Assembly (NCBI RefSeq): GCF_016756615.1
Contig: NZ_AP023262.1
Location: 1,610,501-1,674,500, forward strand
Direction: 5' to 3'
Length of the DNA: 64,000 bases
Source: Mesorhizobium sp. L-8-3
GTDB taxonomy: Bacteria; Pseudomonadota; Alphaproteobacteria; Rhizobiales; Rhizobiaceae
This document shows, piece after piece, positions 7,883 to 17,638 of this stretch (position 1 is its first letter; every line of letters starts with the position of its first letter). Under the pieces are notes generated by a model, which had not been told where the DNA came from, made no database searches, and saw only the letters and a program-made list of their open reading frames with translations. Position numbers and translations under genes: made by a program.

Positions 7883-8290
7883 ATGAAAAGCTGGACCGAA
7901 AAGTTCAACGCGCCGGCCCGTGTAGAGATCAAGCCGGTGCCGATGAGCATCGCCGGCATGAAGGCGGGCGAGATCATGCTCGTGCCCACGCCGAAACTGG
8001 TCGACGAGTTCATGCGCTCCATTCCGCGGGGTAGCCATGTCGACGTCAAGGCCATGCGCAAGATGCTGGCCGAGCGTCACGATACCGAGGTGACCTGCCC
8101 GATCTACACCGGCTACCATCTGCGGACCGTCGCGGAGGCCGCGCATGAGGCTCTTGAGCGCGGCGCGCCTCTCGAAGATATCACGCCATTCTGGCGCGTG
8201 CTCGACGCCGCCACACCGACAACCGGGCGTCTCTCCTTCGGTGCCGAGTTCGTGCATCAGAGACGCCGTGAAGAGGGCCTGCCCGCATGA
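7883..8290 (+). CDS. Conserved protein, weakly alkyltransferase-like C-terminal half
   Basis: 135 residues with no confident family. The C-terminal half (YHLRTVAEAAHEAL, then ITPFWRVLDA and LSFGAEF...RRREEG) resembles the DNA-binding half of O6-alkylguanine transferases and alkyltransferase-like proteins, in which PxHRVV precedes a GG...R element. The acceptor Cys is absent, so it cannot be a normal methyltransferase. Its last codon overlaps the regulator start (ATGA), so the two are coupled. The resemblance is tentative. Confidence 0.7.
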   Translation: MKSWTEKFNAPARVEIKPVPMSIAGMKAGEIMLVPTPKLVDEFMRSIPRGSHVDVKAMRKMLAERHDTEVTCPIYTGYHLRTVAEAAHEALERGAPLEDITPFWRVLDAATPTTGRLSFGAEFVHQRRREEGLPA

Positions 8291-8997
8291 GACGCGCCGA
8301 CCGGCTGTTCCAGATCGTCCAGCATCTGCGTGGCGGGCGCCTCGTCACTGCGCAGAAGCTCGGTGTGTGGTTGGAGGTTTCCGAACGCACGATCTATCGC
8401 GACATCGCCGATCTCCAATCCACCGGAGTGCCGATCGATGGCGAAGCGGGCGTAGGCTACATGATGAGGGAGGGTTTCGACCTTCCGCCGCTTATGTTCA
8501 CAAGGGATGAGATCGTCGCCCTGGTCGCCGGCGCCCGCATGGTGCGCGCTTTCGGAGGGGCTGCAATGGCGCGCGCCGCCGAGGAGGCGCTGGTCAAGAT
8601 CGGCGCGGTCCTGCCGGACGCCGAGAAGGACCGTATCGCCCGCACCGAGATCCACACGCCGATGTGGGTGGTGACCGACGCCGATCGCGAGGCCATCGAC
8701 CTGATCGAACGGGCCGTCGAGAAACGCGACGTGCTGGAACTCGACTACAGCGACGAGGCAGGGCGCGGCACGGCCCGCGAGGTGCGGCCGCTCGGCCTGT
8801 GGTTCTGGGGTAAGGTCTGGACGCTGATCGCCTGGTGCGAAATGCGTAATGATTTCCGGGCCTTCCGCATCGACCGCATCGGTTCGGTCAAATGCGCCGG
8901 ACGCACCTTCCGCCCGGAGCGCGGCAAGATGCTCGCGGACTATTATCGCAGCCTAGAGCGGGGCGAGGGGCCTGATCAGGCGCAGCGCCGCACCTAG
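8287..8997 (+). CDS. YafY/DeoR-type transcriptional regulator with WYL domain
   Basis: 236 residues. The N-terminal helix-turn-helix (RRADRLFQIVQHLRGGRLVT, then LEVSERTIYRDIADLQSTG) is followed by a linker and a WYL domain about 130-220 (LELDYSDEAG, WGKVWTLIAWCEMRNDFRAFR). WYL domains sense small or nucleic-acid ligands. It closes the VOC operon, and the matching palindromes at 6571 and 7410 are its likely targets, giving a self-contained two-operon regulon. Confidence 0.92.
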   Translation: MRRADRLFQIVQHLRGGRLVTAQKLGVWLEVSERTIYRDIADLQSTGVPIDGEAGVGYMMREGFDLPPLMFTRDEIVALVAGARMVRAFGGAAMARAAEEALVKIGAVLPDAEKDRIARTEIHTPMWVVTDADREAIDLIERAVEKRDVLELDYSDEAGRGTAREVRPLGLWFWGKVWTLIAWCEMRNDFRAFRIDRIGSVKCAGRTFRPERGKMLADYYRSLERGEGPDQAQRRT

Positions 8998-9299
8998 CGT
9001 TGCGCCCTTCCTATCCTGCGAGGCCGGGCGACCCTTCGCCGGTCGGGAGAGAAGCGCACAGTCGACACGACCTCCGGCCGTTGGTGTGAGGGGCGGCACG
9101 ACGGTCAAAGGTTGGAACCTATCGCATCACTTCTTGCTGCCCCGCCTGCTTTTCCATTGACGACAGGGCCGGCCTCGCCGATTTTCTGACGGATCATTTC
9201 AACTTCGAAAAGTGCGTCCGGCCAGTCCGTTGAAGTTCGTTTGACGGCGACGAGTATCATCATTCGTCGATGGCTCGCGCGCCGCCGAAAAACAGGCTT
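8998..9299. other. Intergenic, no gene seen
   Basis: No reading frame or RNA gene was recognised between the WYL regulator and the hairpin at 9300. No terminator-like hairpin was identified in it either. Confidence 0.45.
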
Positions 9300-9329
9300 G
9301 TCCTGTAAATTCCCAGTTTTTTACAGGAC
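9300..9329. promoter_or_regulatory. 10-bp inverted repeat upstream of purH
   Basis: GTCCTGTAAA and TTTACAGGAC are separated by ten bases. The AT-rich inner arms and T-run make it either an operator or an attenuator-like hairpin, on the path between a presumed promoter and the purH leader. Function inferred only from symmetry. Confidence 0.35.
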
Positions 9330-9382
9330 GACGCGGGTCTGTCAGTCCGGGTATCGCATTATCGCGTCTTTAAAACGAGGCA

Positions 9383-9466
9383 TGAATGCGCCGTGGTGAA
9401 CCACGGGGAAAGCGATCCGAACACGATGCGGTGGCGTTGGAAAGGCTCAATCTGGCGGCGCATTCA
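9383..9466 (+). ncRNA. Structured leader candidate upstream of purH
   Basis: TGAATGCGCCG (9383-9393) pairs perfectly with CGGCGCATTCA (9456-9466), an 11-bp helix enclosing 62 nt. Inside it CCGTGG-TGAA-CCACGG (9391-9406) forms a 6-bp hairpin that competes for the last bases of the outer helix, so two alternative folds exist. It lies about 180 nt before purH. The segment CCACGGGGAAAGCGA recalls part of the ZTP (pfl) riboswitch, which senses the PurH substrate. The 3' pseudoknot CCGCCTGGGC of that class was not found, so identity is open. Confidence 0.45.
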
Positions 9467-9532
9467 AAATGCCCTTGGCTTTCTCCGTTTCGCTTCGGCC
9501 GTTCATGTGTTAGGCCGCGCGCGAAGGCTGGA

Positions 9533-9612
9533 GCGTGGCGTGTTCATCGGAGAGCACAATGGGCGCTCCAGCGGTTTGAAGCCACGCATCGCGCCTTCCG
9601 AACCCTGGTTCT
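9533..9612 (-). repeat. Dispersed palindromic repeat, copy 1
   Basis: On the minus strand this unit contains a 28-nt core (9602-9575) that recurs with two mismatches at 24945-24972. Shared pieces are TTCGGAA, GCGCGATGCGTGG and TTCAAA. It also holds a CTGGAGCG/CGCTCCAG inverted pair. Intergenic mobile-looking repeats of this kind are common in rhizobial genomes. Confidence 0.65.
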
Positions 9613-9644
9613 CGGGCCGATACGGTATATAGGGGAACTCCGCC

Positions 9645-11261
9645 ATGGCGGTCGCATCGAAGAACATTCCCGCGCCCGATCTCGTTCCGGTCCGCCGTGC
9701 GCTTCTGTCGGTCTCCGACAAGACCGGCCTCGTCGAATTTGCTGCCGCTCTTTCTCATGCCGGCGTCGAGTTGGTCTCCACCGGCGGCACGGCGAAGGCG
9801 ATCGCCGCGGCCGGCATTGCGGTGAGCGACGTGTCGGAACTGACGGGTTTTCCGGAGATCATGGACGGCAGGGTCAAGACGCTGCATCCTTCCGTCCATG
9901 GCGCTTTGCTCGGGGTACGGGGCGACCCCGACCATGTCGCGGCCATGAACGAGCACGGCATCGCGCCGATCGACCTCGTGATCGTCAATCTCTATCCCTT
10001 CGAGGAGGTGCGCCATTCGGGCGCCGACTATGCCTCGGTCGTCGAAAACATCGATATCGGCGGGCCGGCCATGCTGCGCGCCGCCGCCAAGAACCATGCC
10101 TATGTCGCGGTCGTCACCGATCCCGAGGACTATGCGTCCGTCGTCAACGCGCTGGAGATGAACTTCGGCAGCCTGTCGCTCGACTTCCGCAAGAGGCTGG
10201 CGGCCAAGGCCTTTGCCCGCACCGCCGCTTATGACGCGGCGATATCGGGCTGGTTCGCCGAGGCGCTCGACGTCGAGCACCCGACCTGGCGGGCCTTCGC
10301 GGGCAAGCTGGACAATGTCATGCGTTATGGTGAGAACCCGCACCAGCAGGCGGGTTTCTATGTCACGGGCGAGAAGCGGCCGGGCGTTGCCACGGCCAGG
10401 CAATTGCAGGGCAAGCAACTCTCCTACAACAACATCAACGACACCGACGCCGCCTACGAACTCGTGGGTGAGTTCGATCCCTCGGCGGCCGCCGCGGTCG
10501 CGATCATCAAGCATGCCAATCCCTGCGGCGTCGCCGAAGGCGAATCGCTGGTGGAGGCCTACCGGAAGGCGCTGCGCTGCGACCCGGTCTCGGCCTTCGG
10601 GGGCATCGTCGCCGTCAACCGCCTGCTCGACGCCGAGGCTGCCGAAGAGATCGTGAAGGTCTTCACCGAAGTCATCATCGCGCCGGAGGCGAGCGAGGAA
10701 GCGCAGGCGATCATCGCCGCGAAGAAGAACCTGCGCCTCCTCCTCACCGGCGGCCTGCCCGATCCGCGCGCTCCCGGCATGACGGTGAAGTCGGTGGCCG
10801 GCGGGCTCCTCGTGCAGTCGCGCGACAATGCCGTGGTCGATGGTATCGACCTCAAGGTGGTTACGCGCCGGGCACCGACTGCGGCCGAGATGGCCGACCT
10901 GAAGTTCGCCTTCCGCGTGGCCAAGCATGTCAAGTCGAACGCCATCGTCTACGCCAAAGGCGGCGCGACCGTCGGCATCGGCGCCGGTCAGATGAGCCGC
11001 GTCGATTCCTCGCGCATCGCAGCGCGCAAGGCGGACGACGCCACCAAGGCGGCGGGTCTCGGCGAGTCCCTCGCAAAGGAATCCGTCGTCGCTTCCGACG
11101 CCTTCTTCCCCTTCGCTGACGGGCTGTTGTCGGCGATCGAGGCCGGCGCGACGGCAGTCATCCAGCCCGGCGGCTCGATGCGCGACGACGAGGTGATCGC
11201 GGCAGCGGACGAACACGGCATCGCCATGGTCTTCACCGGAGTCCGCCACTTCCGGCATTGA
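9645..11261 (+). CDS. purH: Bifunctional AICAR formyltransferase / IMP cyclohydrolase
   Basis: 538 residues, the full length for PurH, which catalyses the last two steps of IMP synthesis: formylation of AICAR with 10-formyl-THF, then ring closure. The N-terminal MGS-like cyclohydrolase domain (about 1-160) shows [11 protein letters not shown] and [14 protein letters not shown]. The C-terminal transformylase shows [21 protein letters not shown] and [14 protein letters not shown]. The ATG at 9645 follows GGGGAACTCCGCC. It is transcribed alone, behind a long leader with structured RNA potential. Confidence 0.98.
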   Translation: MAVASKNIPAPDLVPVRRALLSVSDKTGLVEFAAALSHAGVELVSTGGTAKAIAAAGIAVSDVSELTGFPEIMDGRVKTLHPSVHGALLGVRGDPDHVAAMNEHGIAPIDLVIVNLYPFEEVRHSGADYASVVENIDIGGPAMLRAAAKNHAYVAVVTDPEDYASVVNALEMNFGSLSLDFRKRLAAKAFARTAAYDAAISGWFAEALDVEHPTWRAFAGKLDNVMRYGENPHQQAGFYVTGEKRPGVATARQLQGKQLSYNNINDTDAAYELVGEFDPSAAAAVAIIKHANPCGVAEGESLVEAYRKALRCDPVSAFGGIVAVNRLLDAEAAEEIVKVFTEVIIAPEASEEAQAIIAAKKNLRLLLTGGLPDPRAPGMTVKSVAGGLLVQSRDNAVVDGIDLKVVTRRAPTAAEMADLKFAFRVAKHVKSNAIVYAKGGATVGIGAGQMSRVDSSRIAARKADDATKAAGLGESLAKESVVASDAFFPFADGLLSAIEAGATAVIQPGGSMRDDEVIAAADEHGIAMVFTGVRHFRH

Positions 11262-11484
11262 AGGCATGGCTCTTCGGAGCGCGCAGCCGTTTGATGATGA
11301 AGAGCTCAATCCAGAACCCGCGCCGGGTCGCGTGAATCCCGTTCCTGACGGAGCTCTTTGAGCAGCGGGCCGCCCGACATTCGCAACGCGCTTTGAAGCA
11401 CCGCGGAATGGTCGCTGCGGGATGGTGAGCTGCGGTTCCACTCGCAGCATTGCCTGATCCGTCATATAGGAATAAAATCCTTGA

Positions 11485-11949
11485 ATGGCGGCGAACACGC
11501 GGCGGCTGGAGACGAGAAGAATGGTCGCTGCGGCGGCCGCCCTCGTCGCGTTACACGTCCCGGCCGAGGCTGCGCGGCGCAGGCCGTTCCCGGGACCGGT
11601 CGAGGCCACCGTCATCGAGGTCATCGACGGTGACACCTTCCTGGCGGAAGCGCATGTCTGGCCGGGCCATTCCGTGACGGTGAATATCCGCATCCGCGGC
11701 ATCGACGCGCCGGAGATGAAGGCCCGCTGCAGCAAGGAACGTGAGGCGGCACTGCTGGCCCGCGACGAACTCAACGCTCTGATCACTGGCGCATCGATCC
11801 GGCTCAGCAATATCGGCGGCGCCAAATATTACGGGCGCGTTCTGGCGGACGTCGCGACGCAGGATGGTCTCTCCGTCGGCCCGGCCCTGCTCGCCCGGGC
11901 GCTGGTGCGCCCCTATAGCGGCGGCAAGCGCGGCGGCTGGTGCCGCTGA
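11485..11949 (+). CDS. Secreted thermonuclease-family (SNase-like) protein
   Basis: 154 residues with an N-terminal basic stretch and hydrophobic segment (MVAAAAALVALHVPAEA), a probable signal peptide. The staphylococcal-nuclease fold follows: VIEVIDGDTF, IRIRGIDAPEMKA and YYGRVLADV carry the Asp, Arg and substrate-loop positions. A conserved cysteine pair (RCSKE and the C-terminal GGWCR) may form a disulfide. Probably a periplasmic or secreted nuclease of uncertain activity. A strong bidirectional hairpin follows at 12010. Confidence 0.88.
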   Translation: MAANTRRLETRRMVAAAAALVALHVPAEAARRRPFPGPVEATVIEVIDGDTFLAEAHVWPGHSVTVNIRIRGIDAPEMKARCSKEREAALLARDELNALITGASIRLSNIGGAKYYGRVLADVATQDGLSVGPALLARALVRPYSGGKRGGWCR

Positions 11950-12009
11950 CCGCGATTGCTGCTGCGGGTCGCGTGCCCGATATGTCGCCGGTTCGATCCC
12001 GGGAAAGAG

Positions 12010-12050
12010 AAAGGCCGCCGCTTCATTCCCGAAGCCGGCGGCCTTTCCGT
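12010..12050. terminator. Bidirectional intrinsic terminator
   Basis: AAAGGCCGCCGCTTC and GAAG-C-CGGCGGCCTTT form a 15-bp stem with one bulged C and a 6-nt loop. T-rich runs flank both sides. It can end the nuclease gene on the plus strand and the small ORF at 12119-12187 on the minus strand. Confidence 0.8.
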
Positions 12051-12118
12051 GTTTTCGTCCGTGGCGCGGCCGTCAGCCGTGATCTGCCTCGATCACTGAC
12101 CGCGCGTCATGCTCTGTT

Positions 12119-12187
12119 TCAGGAAGGCTGCTTCCCGAAAGGGCAATCCGCTGAGGCCACGTTCTGGAAAACGAAATCACTCGACAT
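12119..12187 (-). CDS. 22-codon ORF with a near-perfect extended Shine-Dalgarno
   Basis: The predicted peptide is MSSDFVFQNVASADCPFGK plus QPS. The reason to call it is the initiation region: GAAAGGAGGTGATCC ends two bases before the ATG and is complementary to the last 15 nt of 16S rRNA. A terminator-like hairpin lies about 70 nt beyond its stop. The peptide has one Cys, no signal sequence and no membrane segment. It could be a small protein, a leader peptide or a modified-peptide precursor, but no maturation gene is adjacent. Not recognised as any known family. Confidence 0.5.
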   Translation of the reverse strand: MSSDFVFQNVASADCPFGKQPS

Positions 12188-12318
12188 CGGATCACCTCCT
12201 TTCGATCTGTTGGACACACCAGCAACTTGGGATGTCCGAGCGTCTTGCGCAAGACCAAAAGACACGGCTGCAACGGTGACCCTTCCATTGTTCGGGTGGA
12301 ACGTCGGATCGATTTCGT

Positions 12319-12894
12319 TCACGCGGCCGCAAGCAAAGCCGGCATGCCCGGCTTCGCCAGATGCAGGACCTCATGGACAAGGCCGTTTCCCGGCCGATCG
12401 ACGGCCTGGGCCGACAGCAGGAAACGTGACAGCCGCCATGACGAGAAATCGATCGCGGTGATGGCGGCGAATGTGCCGGCGCGACGCGCAAGGGCCATGT
12501 TACGCTCGCCTTCGGCGTGCCTGACGGCGGCAATATCCGCTCCGGCATCGATCGGCAGGTCCTCGCGGTGCAGCGCCGAAGCCTCGCAAGCGCGGCCGAG
12601 ATGCAGGGCGAACGGAAGCCAGGTCTCGATCGCGGGGCGCCCGAACGTCCCGGTCACCGCCTTGAAACGATCGTCGGCGATGAAGTCGACCGCGGCCTCG
12701 TCCTCGAGCCAGAGATAAAGCGAGGCATAACTGTTGCCGACCGCGCCACGATTGCCGCGCTCCTGTGCGAGGAACACCTTGAAGCCCAGGCCTTTCGTAT
12801 CGTCCCACGTCTTGCCGAGCAGACCGGCACGTTCGCGGATGCGGCCCATCTCGTAATCGGCAGGCAGCCGGTGGGTGTATTGCATCATGAACAT
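12319..12894 (-). CDS. DUF4865 family protein
   Basis: 191 residues. The N-terminus MFMMQYTHRLPADYEMGRIRER and the central LYLWLEDEAAVDFI...AVTGTFGRPAIETWLPF are hallmarks of DUF4865, a family recurrently found beside LysR regulators and thought to be related to EthD-like barrel folds. Function unknown. GGAGG lies 6 nt before the chosen ATG at 12894. It is divergent from a LysR gene 87 bp away, its likely regulator. Confidence 0.82.
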   Translation of the reverse strand: MFMMQYTHRLPADYEMGRIRERAGLLGKTWDDTKGLGFKVFLAQERGNRGAVGNSYASLYLWLEDEAAVDFIADDRFKAVTGTFGRPAIETWLPFALHLGRACEASALHREDLPIDAGADIAAVRHAEGERNMALARRAGTFAAITAIDFSSWRLSRFLLSAQAVDRPGNGLVHEVLHLAKPGMPALLAAA

Positions 12895-12981
12895 CGGAAC
12901 CTCCATCGCTGGACGAAGCATTGCCGAGTGCCATGAATTATGAAAGCATATGACTGGATATATCAGAAATAAGAAATTGGA

Positions 12982-13839
12982 ATGATTGGCCCGGCGCTCG
13001 ACATCGATACCGTCCGTGCATTCGTCCTGGTCGCCGATCTCCGCAGCTTCACGCGCGCGGCCGAAGCCATGGAGACGTCGCAGGCCGCGGTCAGCCTGAA
13101 GCTCAAGCGGCTGGAGGAGCGGCTCGACTGCCGGCTGCTTGAACGTACGCCGCGCCAGGTCCGCCTCTCCGGCCATGGCGGCGTGTTCCTGCCGGCCGCG
13201 CGGCAACTGCTTGACACGCATGACCGCGCCCTGACGGGCCTTGCCGGCAGGCCGCCGGCAAGGCTGAAGCTCGGGATCAGCGACCATGTCGCCGGGCCGG
13301 AACTGCCTTCTCTGCTCGGCCGGATGAACGCCCATGATCCGACGTTGGTCCTGGAGATCAGGGTGGCTGCGTCGAACGAGCTCATCGGCCTTCACGACCG
13401 CGGCGATCTCGACGCCGTCATCGTCAGGCGCGGCGACGGACGGGCGGACGGCGAGAAGCTGCTCGCCGAGCCGTTCGGCTGGTATGCCTCGCCGGCGTTC
13501 CGGCACATGCCGGGCGAGCCCCTGCGGCTTGCGTCGCTGGCGGCGCCCTGCGGCATAAGGGCGATGGCACTGAACGCCCTCGACGGCGCCGGCCTCGCCT
13601 GGACGGAGGTCTTCGTCGGCGGCGGTGTGCTGGCACTGGGGGCGGCCGTCACGGCCGGCCTCGCCGTGGCCGCTTTGGCGCGGCGGGTCGCGCCGCCAGG
13701 ATCGGTTGAGGTGGGAGCCGAATTCGGCCTGCCGCTTTTGCCTGAAGTCGACATCATGCTGCATGCCCGACTGGCCGACCGACGATCGCGCGACATGGTG
13801 AAGACGCTGTCGGCCGCCTTCCGGAGCCTTGCGGCATGA
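12982..13839 (+). CDS. LysR-family transcriptional regulator (partner of DUF4865)
   Basis: 285 residues. The N-terminal winged helix IDTVRAFVLVADLRSFTRAAE...TSQAAVSLKLKRLEERLD is followed by an effector domain from about residue 90 (RLKLGISDHVAGPELPSLLGRM). The divergent AT-rich 87-bp gap to the DUF4865 gene contains ATGAATTATGAAAGCATATG, a region suited to LysR T-N11-A binding. The effector is unknown. Confidence 0.9.
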   Translation: MIGPALDIDTVRAFVLVADLRSFTRAAEAMETSQAAVSLKLKRLEERLDCRLLERTPRQVRLSGHGGVFLPAARQLLDTHDRALTGLAGRPPARLKLGISDHVAGPELPSLLGRMNAHDPTLVLEIRVAASNELIGLHDRGDLDAVIVRRGDGRADGEKLLAEPFGWYASPAFRHMPGEPLRLASLAAPCGIRAMALNALDGAGLAWTEVFVGGGVLALGAAVTAGLAVAALARRVAPPGSVEVGAEFGLPLLPEVDIMLHARLADRRSRDMVKTLSAAFRSLAA

Positions 13840-13849
13840 AAGCAACAAC

Positions 13850-13877
13850 CGGCCGGCGCCGATAGGCAGCCGGCCGG
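13850..13877. terminator. Hairpin between converging lysR and acs
   Basis: CCGGCCGGC and GCCGGCCGG flank an 11-nt loop in the 47-bp gap between two genes that end facing each other, where a bidirectional terminator is expected. No long T-run is present. Confidence 0.5.
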
Positions 13878-13886
13878 CGGATGTCG

Positions 13887-15851
<1,965 letters not shown>

Positions 15852-16156
15852 CTGTTTTCTCCCCGGAATCGCCCGGGCCGTTGCAGCCCGGCTGCGCCGT
15901 TCGGCGGCGCGTCGGGGCGCATTATTATCAATTCGCGCCCGGTCACAATATTAGACGTTCGATTCGGCGTGGCGGGATGACGCAGGGTCTGCCCGCGGTT
16001 CATCAAGGGTGGTGTCAGCACTCAGCGGGCGCTGCTGCTGGCAAGATGTTGTTTTCAAAGGCGAAACCTATTGCCAAACAAGGCGTTTCAATAGACGATT
16101 AACAATCGCGGCGCACACTTCCATCGGGAGGAAGGACCGAGCGCCGGAGGAACGCG
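15852..16156. other. 305-bp intergenic between divergent acs and usg
   Basis: No gene seen. Promoters for both flanking genes must lie here. A moderately AT-rich patch near 15921-15955 and another near 16045-16110 (CAAAGGCGAAACC, CAAACAAGGCGTTTC) are candidates, but no consensus element was convincing. Confidence 0.45.
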
Positions 16157-16429
16157 ATGCCTGACAAGCGCGAGATCGAGCTGATGCTCGAAGGGTATGG
16201 GCTGACGACGGCCAGGATTCTCTACCATTTTCCTGACCACCCCCATCTGCTGCAGACCTTTGTGTGGCAGGACTACGATCTGGCGCCGAAGTTCCCTGCG
16301 CTGATCGGCTTCATCGAATTCTGGAAGGCCAAGCTGGAGGGCCCGCTCCATTCAGTGACCTACACGCACCGCCGGCTGATCGCTCCCAATGAGTGGCGCA
16401 AGGTCGACGGCGAGTTCGTCCTGCACTGA
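16157..16429 (+). CDS. usg: Usg family protein
   Basis: 90 residues, nearly all conserved family core: LMLEGYGLTTARILYHFPDH, LLQTFVWQDYDLAPKFP, FWKAKLEGPLHSVTYTHRRL and APNEWRKVDGEFVLH. Usg was first noted next to trp genes, and its function is unknown. Start ATG at 16157, with GGAGGAACGCG immediately upstream. Confidence 0.92.
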   Translation: MPDKREIELMLEGYGLTTARILYHFPDHPHLLQTFVWQDYDLAPKFPALIGFIEFWKAKLEGPLHSVTYTHRRLIAPNEWRKVDGEFVLH

Positions 16430-16435
16430 GGCGGC

Positions 16436-16459
16436 CACGGCGCGCCTTCGCGCGCCGTG
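16436..16459. terminator. 10-bp hairpin after usg
   Basis: CACGGCGCGC-CTTC-GCGCGCCGTG directly follows the usg stop codon. The stem is perfect, but there is no T-run. Confidence 0.45.
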
Positions 16460-16571
16460 AACTTGATCGATCCTTCGCCACATCCCGGATGTTCCGGCGG
16501 CGGCCCGATCACGGCATCGAGCCGGAAGCGGGTGAGGCCGCGTTGCTCCGAAATCGCGAGCGTCTTGAGTT

Positions 16572-17606
16572 CTACACGGCCGGCGGGTTGAGCCGCGCAA
16601 AGCCCTCCTGCCGGCGGTAGGGGAAGTAGGGATAAGGCGCCGTCACCGTGCTTGCCGCATCGAGTCGGGCAATCTGATCAGGGGTAAGCGACCAGCCGAC
16701 GGCGCCGAGGTTCTGCCGGAGTTGCGTCTCGTCGCGCGCGCCGATGATCACCGAGGAGACGGTCGGCCTCTGGAGAAGCCAGTTGATCGCGATCTGCGGG
16801 ACGGCCCTGCCGGTTTCCGCCGCAATCGCATCCAGCACATCGACCACGTCGAACAGCAAGGCCTCGTCGACGGGCGGACCGAAATCGGCGGTCTGGTGAA
16901 GGCGGCTCCCCTTGGGCAGTTCCTGACCCCGGCGCAGCCTGCCTGTCAGGCGACCCCAGCCGAGGGGACTCCATACGAGTGCGCCGACACCCTGGTCGAG
17001 GCCCAGCGGCATCAGTTCCCATTCGTAGTCGCGGCCGACCAGGGAATAATAGACCTGGTTCGCGACGTAACGCGGATAGCCGTGGCGCTCCGCTGCTGCG
17101 AGCGACTTCATCAACTGCCAGCCTGAGAAGTTGGAGACGCCTGTGTAACGCAGCTTGCCTGATGAGACGAGGTCGCCGAGGGTCGACAGAACCTCCTCGA
17201 CCGCAGTTCCGGCGTCGAAGGCATGCAGTTGCAAAAGGTCGATGTAGTCGGTGCCGAGCCGCCGCAGCGCGTCCTCGACAGCGCGGATCAGGCGGGAGCG
17301 GGAGGAGCCGGCGTCGTTGGGGCCATCGCCCATCGGCAGTGAGGTCTTGGTCGAGATCAGCACTGCGTCGCGCCGGCCCTTGATGGCCTGGCCGAGCACT
17401 TCCTCGGAAGCGCCGTTCGAATAGACGTCCGCCGTGTCGAAGAGGTTGACGCCGGCTTCGAGGCAGATGTCGATCAGACGGCGGGCTTCGCTGGCGTCGG
17501 TGTTGCCCCAGGCGCCGAACAGCGGGCCGGTTCCGCCGAAGGTTCCCGCGCCGAAGCTGAGAACGGGGACTTTCAGACCGGATGCGCCAAGACGTCGATA
17601 TTCCAT
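16572..17606 (-). CDS. Aldo/keto reductase
   Basis: 344 residues, a TIM-barrel NADPH-dependent carbonyl reductase. The catalytic tetrad is visible: Asp and Tyr in NLFDTADVYSNG, Lys in LISTKTSLPMG and His in YIDLLQLHAFD. The NADP phosphate loop appears as VIIGARDETQLRQNLGAVGW. The start at 17606 has AAGGA nine bases upstream. It follows an MFS transporter gene by 32 bp on the same strand and is probably co-transcribed. Substrate unknown. Confidence 0.93.
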   Translation of the reverse strand: MEYRRLGASGLKVPVLSFGAGTFGGTGPLFGAWGNTDASEARRLIDICLEAGVNLFDTADVYSNGASEEVLGQAIKGRRDAVLISTKTSLPMGDGPNDAGSSRSRLIRAVEDALRRLGTDYIDLLQLHAFDAGTAVEEVLSTLGDLVSSGKLRYTGVSNFSGWQLMKSLAAAERHGYPRYVANQVYYSLVGRDYEWELMPLGLDQGVGALVWSPLGWGRLTGRLRRGQELPKGSRLHQTADFGPPVDEALLFDVVDVLDAIAAETGRAVPQIAINWLLQRPTVSSVIIGARDETQLRQNLGAVGWSLTPDQIARLDAASTVTAPYPYFPYRRQEGFARLNPPAV

Positions 17607-17638
17607 GATTGAGTTCCTTCTTCGGTTGGGAGGCGGAT

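Noticed and set aside
9510-11825. Very long minus-strand frame opposite purH
   Set aside because: An antisense shadow caused by GC-rich codon usage; the plus-strand PurH is unambiguous.
11980-12000. T-arm-like GCCGGTTCGATCCCGG suggesting a tRNA
   Set aside because: Only four of five T-stem pairs form, no acceptor or anticodon arm can be drawn, and it lies inside or beside the nuclease gene end.
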